Of a DNA stretch of 64,000 bases, positions 58,459 to 64,000 are shown piece by piece. The DNA lies in contig VSJF01000011.1 in assembly GCA_009739215.1 (NCBI GenBank), forward strand, positions 1 through 64,000. The letters run 5' to 3'. Under the pieces are notes generated by a model. The model was not told the DNA's origin. It did no database searches and saw nothing but the letters and a program-made list of their open reading frames with translations. The position numbers and the translations under genes were made by a program. Source of the DNA: Floccularia luteovirens. Taxonomy: Eukaryota; Basidiomycota; Agaricomycetes; Agaricales; Squamanitaceae. Every line of letters begins with the position of its first letter. The first letter of the stretch is position 1.

Positions 58459-61400
58459 TCAAAGATCTGCCCCAACTGCGTCAACCACATAAAGAACTTG
58501 CTGCGGCCGTACAAAAAGGCCTCTCGATTCCGAACCTGACATTTCCGAAACTGCGGGGCTCGCACTACGAATCCTCTTCGTGCGTTCCACCCCAACACTC
58601 AACTGATCCCCTTCCCGCTTCAATAGCCCCTTTTCTCGCCCATGACCCGACTCCAATTTCCGTCTCCTTGTAGCACGATCATCCCCAGTCCCATAATCCC
58701 ATTCAGACCCTGCAGCGCCAATTTCAAAGTATCGAATACCCCCCCATGTTCCATCATTCCATTGTCGTCCCTCCCATGCTCCCGCACCTTCCTTATCTCC
58801 CATCCAGTTCTCTCCAACTGGGATTGGTACTTCAACACCGACCCATGGTCCTCTTTCCCCCTCAACTTCACCAATATATCGTGCATAAGCCTTGAATCGT
58901 TTTCTTTTCGACGAAATAATGCAAGGTATCCCAATCTCAAGTGTTGCTCCCCGAGGAATATCGATCGGTGCTGTGGTATTAACCGGCAATCCCGACTTTT
59001 TGACAGACTCTGGTGGGGTTACCCGGATCGTTGACTCTCCTCCCCGATTGCCTTTGGTCTCTGTTCCAGGCTGGGTATTATTCGTAACTTTGTTCAACGT
59101 AATAGTGTCCGACGAACCGCGACGTTTGACGGTTGCCACACTGGCAGTAGAATTCGTGCTTGGACTCTTTTTGTGATCTGTTACATTCGATACAGCCGGA
59201 ATTTCAATTTCTACGTCATCCCCTGTTTCAGGAACAACATCTTCCAGGTCCCTCGCTTTCTCTGTATCCGGCTTGTCGGATCCGTTCGTGTCCTTATTCT
59301 CTCCAGTCTTTCTTTGGGCAGTAGATTTTTTGGCTGCCGGGGTGGTACTTGACGCTGACGAGTTTGAATTGACCGAACGCAACGACGTCGAGCGTGACGA
59401 TGAAGGTTTTCCAGGAGTAAGTTTTCCCGGATCAAGAGGTGGTACGGGGGGCACAACGTTTTTGGCTGGTGTATTAACATTGCTACCAACGGATTTAACA
59501 GAGGCTGTCGAAGACTTTCTTGCACGGGTGTTGATTGGCGATGATGCTGTGGAACTGGCATTAGCAGTACGAGCGCTCGGGGTGGAGATGGTAGAGGTTC
59601 GTTGGCTAGAAGGAGAAGACGCCGAAGCACGGTAGTTCGCCGACGTAGCTGTGGATGTACGCGCGCTAGAGGAAGACGTCGTTGTACGCGAACTAGTTGT
59701 GGTACGTAAACTAACAGTAGACGTTGCCGATGATTTTCGTGAACGAGTGGTGGAGGGGGCTGTACGAAAAGTTTCGCTGGTAGAGACACTGGACACGGGA
59801 CGTGATGAATTTGTAGAAACACGCGAAGTTGGACGCGAAGGAGTTGTCGAGAGTGTGCTTTTGCTGCCAGAAGGTTTTTTATCAACGTTAGAGCGCATGC
59901 TTCCTCGCGACCCTGGTCTAGGCTTCGCATTCGGTGTTGTTTGTATTGGAGGGAGGCGTACAGAGGTTGTAGATGATTTCCGTACAGTAGAGGCATGTGA
60001 CCGTATAGAAGAAGCAGAAGATTTTGGCCTAATACTTGTGTCCCCAGAAACCTTCTTATTCCTTGCTGCTGCGTTAGATAGGGAGGCTCGTGTAATCAAA
60101 GTTTTCTTCAATGGAGGAGTTTCAGATGTTGTACCTGGCAGAGATGCATACTCAGAGTCCCTGTCAGCCGTAGCGGTATCGTCATCCGAAGATGATGCCT
60201 CATCGTTATCATTATCGGGGTCTTGGTTATGATCTGGTTTCGCATCTTCTTCTTCAATTAACGATTGTGATGGAGAAGTTGATCTCGACGCAATAGAAGG
60301 TGATTTAGGTGTGAGCTTTGAATCAGGACGATCTTTGAGATCCAACGTGTGTGGAGATTGTACCGCCCTGGTTGTGTTCACTACCCTACGTGCAGGAGAG
60401 GGTCCACTTCCATGTGGGACTTTCCCGGCTGTACTTGATGAGAATTTGGAGTCTACGGACAATTCGCTCCTCAGAGAGTTTGCAAAGCTCATATTGTCTC
60501 GTGCAGAACCATGCTTTGACGGAAGATTCCTAGTCAGCAAGCTACCGCGCATGCTACTGGCTTCACTGTCTGCGTCCACCCGAGAGGTATGTGGATGGTT
60601 CGATGTAGGTCGCAAAAAGTGGGATGTTACAGGCTTAGATTTCGTTTTGGCTAACTTGGGCGAAGAAGGTGGAATGGGATTAATGAGATCATCAATAGGA
60701 ACTTCAATATCTAGAAAGGTACGTCAGCAATTATAAATATTGATATCAGTCCAAAATACTCACGATCGCTTATCTCCTTGAGTGCCCAGCCTTCGAGGGG
60801 ATCAAAGCCTTGTTCTTGGCGGATTGCGATCCAACGTTTACCGATCCATTTAAGTAGAGTCAACCGTGTTTCTTCAACCTGTACACGAACATGTGAGGTG
60901 GTGGAAAGTAGTGGGGCATTTTGCTCAGTTGGGTGAGGCTTCAATAGTATCGCCGAGACGAGTGTCTTGGGATACAATAAGCTATCAATCTTCTAAAAAC
61001 GAGCTCACAGAACTTACCTGGTATAAGAGTGCTGCCCATGGTTCCTTAACGCCTCGAAGAACAGCAGCCATAATCCATTCTACACGTTCGCCATCCTCAA
61101 AGCGTTCACCTTCGTTTTCCATTAATTCTGACCAATCGTCGACAGAAAAACATGCCTCGGCTTCCTTAGCTAAGAGTTCATCCATAGCCTTCCTAGCATT
61201 GAAAATCATGTCGCGAACTATATCAGCCCAAGGTTCGATGACAGCCCCAATTTTTACAAGAGCATGTTCGGCAGCAAAAAGGAGAGAAAATACATTTATA
61301 GGGGTTGTGCGTTTGCCTACCCCTCTCAAGAGTGTTTCCCGTAGTTTAACAGGAAGGCCAGCAAATTCCGAGGTACACCAGCCCTCCCCGAACATACCCA

Positions 61401-62695
61401 CAAGTGCACGGCGAGCTCCTCGCTCTAGAGGAGCGTTTTTCACATCTTCTGCAAGTGCAAACTCGAGAACTCTAGGAGCGCGGCGCGCGCATTGCCGACA
61501 TCGGCATCCTCCAGTTCCCCATTTGCTAGCAGTAAGACGCTCGTATTCAGAAAAAGGAAGGAAAGCATGGAAAAAGACCATGCATCATCTTCTTGGGCAA
61601 TGCGTGCCTGTATCTCGTCATGGAGAGTTGGTAAGGAAAGATAGAGTGCCGCACGGAGGATGGCAAAAGCAGTTGAAAGATCGTAAGTACGGTGAGAGAA
61701 AAAGAGAGTACCAGTATAGATAAAGCCTAGAGTGAAATGGAGAGAAGCGGGCGTGAATGGAGGAGATGGAAGGTTCAGGGTTGGTGGTTCTCCACCATTT
61801 GCTGGGGAAGATTTATTTGATGGCCAAGAGAGCAGTGCAGTATGAAAGTATGGTGATCTAGAGACCAGGATGAAACGGTGGGAAGAAAAAATTGCAGTGG
61901 TATTTTCATGGTTGGAGGAAAAGTTCCCAGTAAGTGCTATACGTACATCCGAGTAAAGCCTGGAGCCGCCACATAAATACAAGATCTTTACGAAGTTTGT
62001 CGATGCGTAGCGCATCAGGATCGTCATTATCACCTGGATGGTGGTCGCGGGAATCATTGGAATCAAAGAGAAACTCAAAAGCTTCACCAAAACCTTGTCC
62101 AGTGTAAAGATATTCCAACTCGTTAGAGAAAAGAGCAGAGTTGATCGAAGTGCTAAGTCGCAACAACGTGCCAGCACCTGGCATGGAAGACATAGGAGAG
62201 GAGGGTCTGAATGGCGATGGAGTGCGTGAGTTGGTAGAAGGCTGAACGTCGAGACCCATGCCGAGAGAGACAGCAGATGTGGCTGGATAAGTACCAGTAG
62301 GAGATGAAGAATACGGCAAAGGCGAAGGATTGAGATTTGGACGAAACGAAAAATATCTGCTTTGAAAGCTGGGTGGAGCACGAGCATAGACAATGGCTAG
62401 ATTAATATGTTATTAGTAACTTTGTGAGATGGTGTCGATGTTGGATGCCACCTTTATGGCCCCACACCTCCTCTAGGACCTGCTCGTCGTCATCCTCCTT
62501 TGTCAGTTCCCATACGACATCAGGAAATCTGTCTTTGGCTAGACGAAATAATTCTTCAAGGTTATGCTGCCAGCTTTCAGTTGAGTTTTTTATCGCCTTC
62601 TTGCAGTCCCGGAGGCGGAGGAGTAGCAAGGGCGACTGGGGTTGGGACCATGGACTATGATGAGACAGTGATGCAGTGATGTGAGGGGAAAGGCT
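58459..62695 (-). CDS. BTB/POZ protein with a C-terminal CAP-Gly domain
   Basis: Exons cover roughly 62,450-62,695, 61,025-62,395, 60,760-60,980 and 58,459-60,720. The N-terminal half has RLYSDVRIALTG...FSSHRFILVSRSPYFHTALL...LHFTLGFIYTGTL, a BTB/POZ domain. A cysteine pair-rich GTGGCRCRQCARRAPRVLEF follows, and a helical part. A Ser/Thr-rich disordered stretch of about 500 residues then leads to the CAP-Gly domain (ARYIGEVEGERGPWVGVEV...WNDGTWGGIRYFE), which binds tubulin tails or EEY ends. The BTB part probably forms dimers or joins a Cul3 ligase. One extra base near 61,965 (CGGCTCCAGG) and a further shift near 61,570-61,600 break the frame. The start is not settled. Confidence 0.75.
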
Positions 62696-62912
62696 GCTAT
62701 AGATCTATGAAAATTATGGTGCAGAGCCGTATAGAAAGACTCTTGATGGGTATCTTGGGGACGCACAGCGCAGTGAACGACGACTGGAATGCGCTTGCCC
62801 TGCCGTCTTTACCACTGGCAACTGGGAAACAAAAGTTTAATCTAAGGTTAAGGTTGACTAATACATAAAGTACTTATACGTACTCAACTGTATACTTACA
62901 ATACTCAGTACA

Positions 62913-64000
62913 ATGGACTCGCAGTTACTAACTTCATCCACAAAGCGCGATTCTTTAGCAGCAGAACTAGAGCGAGGTTCGTATACTCTCATGTCCGTAC
63001 ATTCACAATTCTCAAATTATTTCCAGATCCATACCTACAAAGCTCAAAGCGCCATCAAAGCAAACAAGGTCTTTACTTCCACTATCGCACATGCTAGCCT
63101 CGAGAGGCAGCTTCTGGCTGCACGAACAGCCAACACAGAACTTGAGACAAAGCTGCGCGAACGAGATTTGCTGATTGAAAGACTCGAACGCGACCGTCGC
63201 TATTTCGCGGACCGTGAAAGTGAGGAGCGCGCAGAGAGAGAAAAGGAGCGTCAAGACTATGAGGATGAAAAGGTATACCCTTTGCTTATACCTTAAACCA
63301 CTCTATGTTTATCTTCCATCCGAGCACAACCTCGAGGTACAACTACGCAGCACACAATCAACACTCAGCATTCTCCAAGACGATTATGCTGACTTGCAAG
63401 ATACTCACGCCGCCCTTGAACGAACATACACGCGTCTGGAAAACACACATTCTTCACAAGTCAATACTCTCCAACATCAAGTAACTACACTCACAGCCAC
63501 CCTAGCTGCTGCAGAGCAAACTGCTTCTAATTACAGCAACACAATATCAGAGCTAAAGGACACCCTTGCATCTCGGAGCTCAGGAGAAACGATACCCGCC
63601 GAAAATGAGAGTACACGGATCATACGAGACGAGTTGCTCCGCCAAGTCACCCACTTGCGCACTGTGGAGGCTGCTAATGCACGTATAACTGCTGAATTGA
63701 TTGGGACTAAGAGCAAGAAGGGATAGTGTGGAAGTTTTGCAAGAGGAGAAACGCTCATTAGAACGGAAACTTGTAACGTTGGAGGAGATGCGGGCAAGGG
63801 TGGTGAGATTGGAAGGAGAACTGGAAGCTGCGCATAAAGAAAGGGAGGAATGGTAATATTTCTCTTTTGTTGATTTCTATTCAGCTCACCAGGGGAAAAT
63901 TTAGGACCCTCAATCAGAATATTCCGTCCAAAACACCTATCTCTATCACAAAAACCCTTTCCGAGCTACGGTTGACACATGGACGGCTGCTAGAAGAGCA
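62913..64000 (+). CDS. Coiled-coil protein, Mad1-like, partial
   Basis: The gene starts with MDSQLLTSSTKRDSLAAELER, then an intron (from about 62,976), and continues in long heptad-rich stretches: SLERQLLAARTANTELETKL, RERDLLIERLERDRRYFADRE, EVQLRSTQSTLSILQDDYADL, KRSLERKLVTLEEMRARVV. After an intron at about 63,853-63,893 the sequence TPISITKTLSELRLTHGRLLEE resembles the spindle-checkpoint protein Mad1. The gene leaves the window at 64,000. Two single extra bases, near 63,068 (ACAAGGTC) and 63,699 (TTGATTGGG), break the frame. Family assignment is tentative. Confidence 0.6.

Noticed and set aside
59211..59996. 261-codon minus-strand frame rich in Arg and Leu
   Set aside because: It is a shadow of the Ser/Thr-rich linker of the BTB/CAP-Gly protein.

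Overview
The window comes from a filamentous fungus, most likely a basidiomycete of the Agaricomycotina. The signs are dense short spliceosomal introns (about 48-70 nt, GT-AG), a white-collar photoreceptor that ends without a GATA zinc finger, a C2-NACHT-WD40 STAND protein, a UstYa-like (DUF3328) protein carrying HQLRC, and copia and Tc1/mariner elements. The species cannot be named from the sequence alone.

Bases 1 to about 16,880 are an AT-rich transposon island with no convincing host gene. It holds a Ty1/copia element on the minus strand whose pol is duplicated as a large inverted repeat. It also holds a second, decayed copia-like element (7996-14428, target duplication ATCTT), four copies of LTR family 1 and three of LTR family 2 plus a diverged relative. 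Several LTRs are solo copies with perfect 5-bp target duplications, and some are nested inside others. A Tc1/mariner element (5309-6906) is dead through six in-frame stops and no frameshift. A purine-rich minisatellite (15593-16078) and a tRNA-like fragment lie near the right edge.

From 16,885 to 64,000 the sequence is a compact gene region on both strands. In order: an S33 peptidase, a small secreted cysteine-rich protein, a UstYa-like protein, an uncharacterised 501-aa protein, a Fus3/Kss1-type MAP kinase, a ribokinase, a two-finger CCCH protein, two tandem ferric reductases, eIF2-alpha, NOC4, a small 8-cysteine protein, an anchored acidic orphan, a C2-NACHT-WD40 protein, ATG101, mitochondrial AsnRS, a pyruvate dehydrogenase-type kinase, WC-1, ribosomal protein uL16 (RPL10), a Pro/Tyr-rich orphan, a Skt5/Chs4 chitin synthase activator with a CaaX end, a BTB plus CAP-Gly protein, and the start of a Mad1-like coiled-coil protein.

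Two patterns stand out. First, both ferric reductases share most exon lengths exactly and have ATCTGATAA sites upstream, which matches the known recognition sequence of fungal iron-responsive GATA repressors; they look like a duplicated, iron-repressed uptake pair. Second, five conserved genes between 31 kb and 64 kb carry single extra bases that break the frame. The bias toward one extra base suggests leftover assembly insertions rather than true gene loss.
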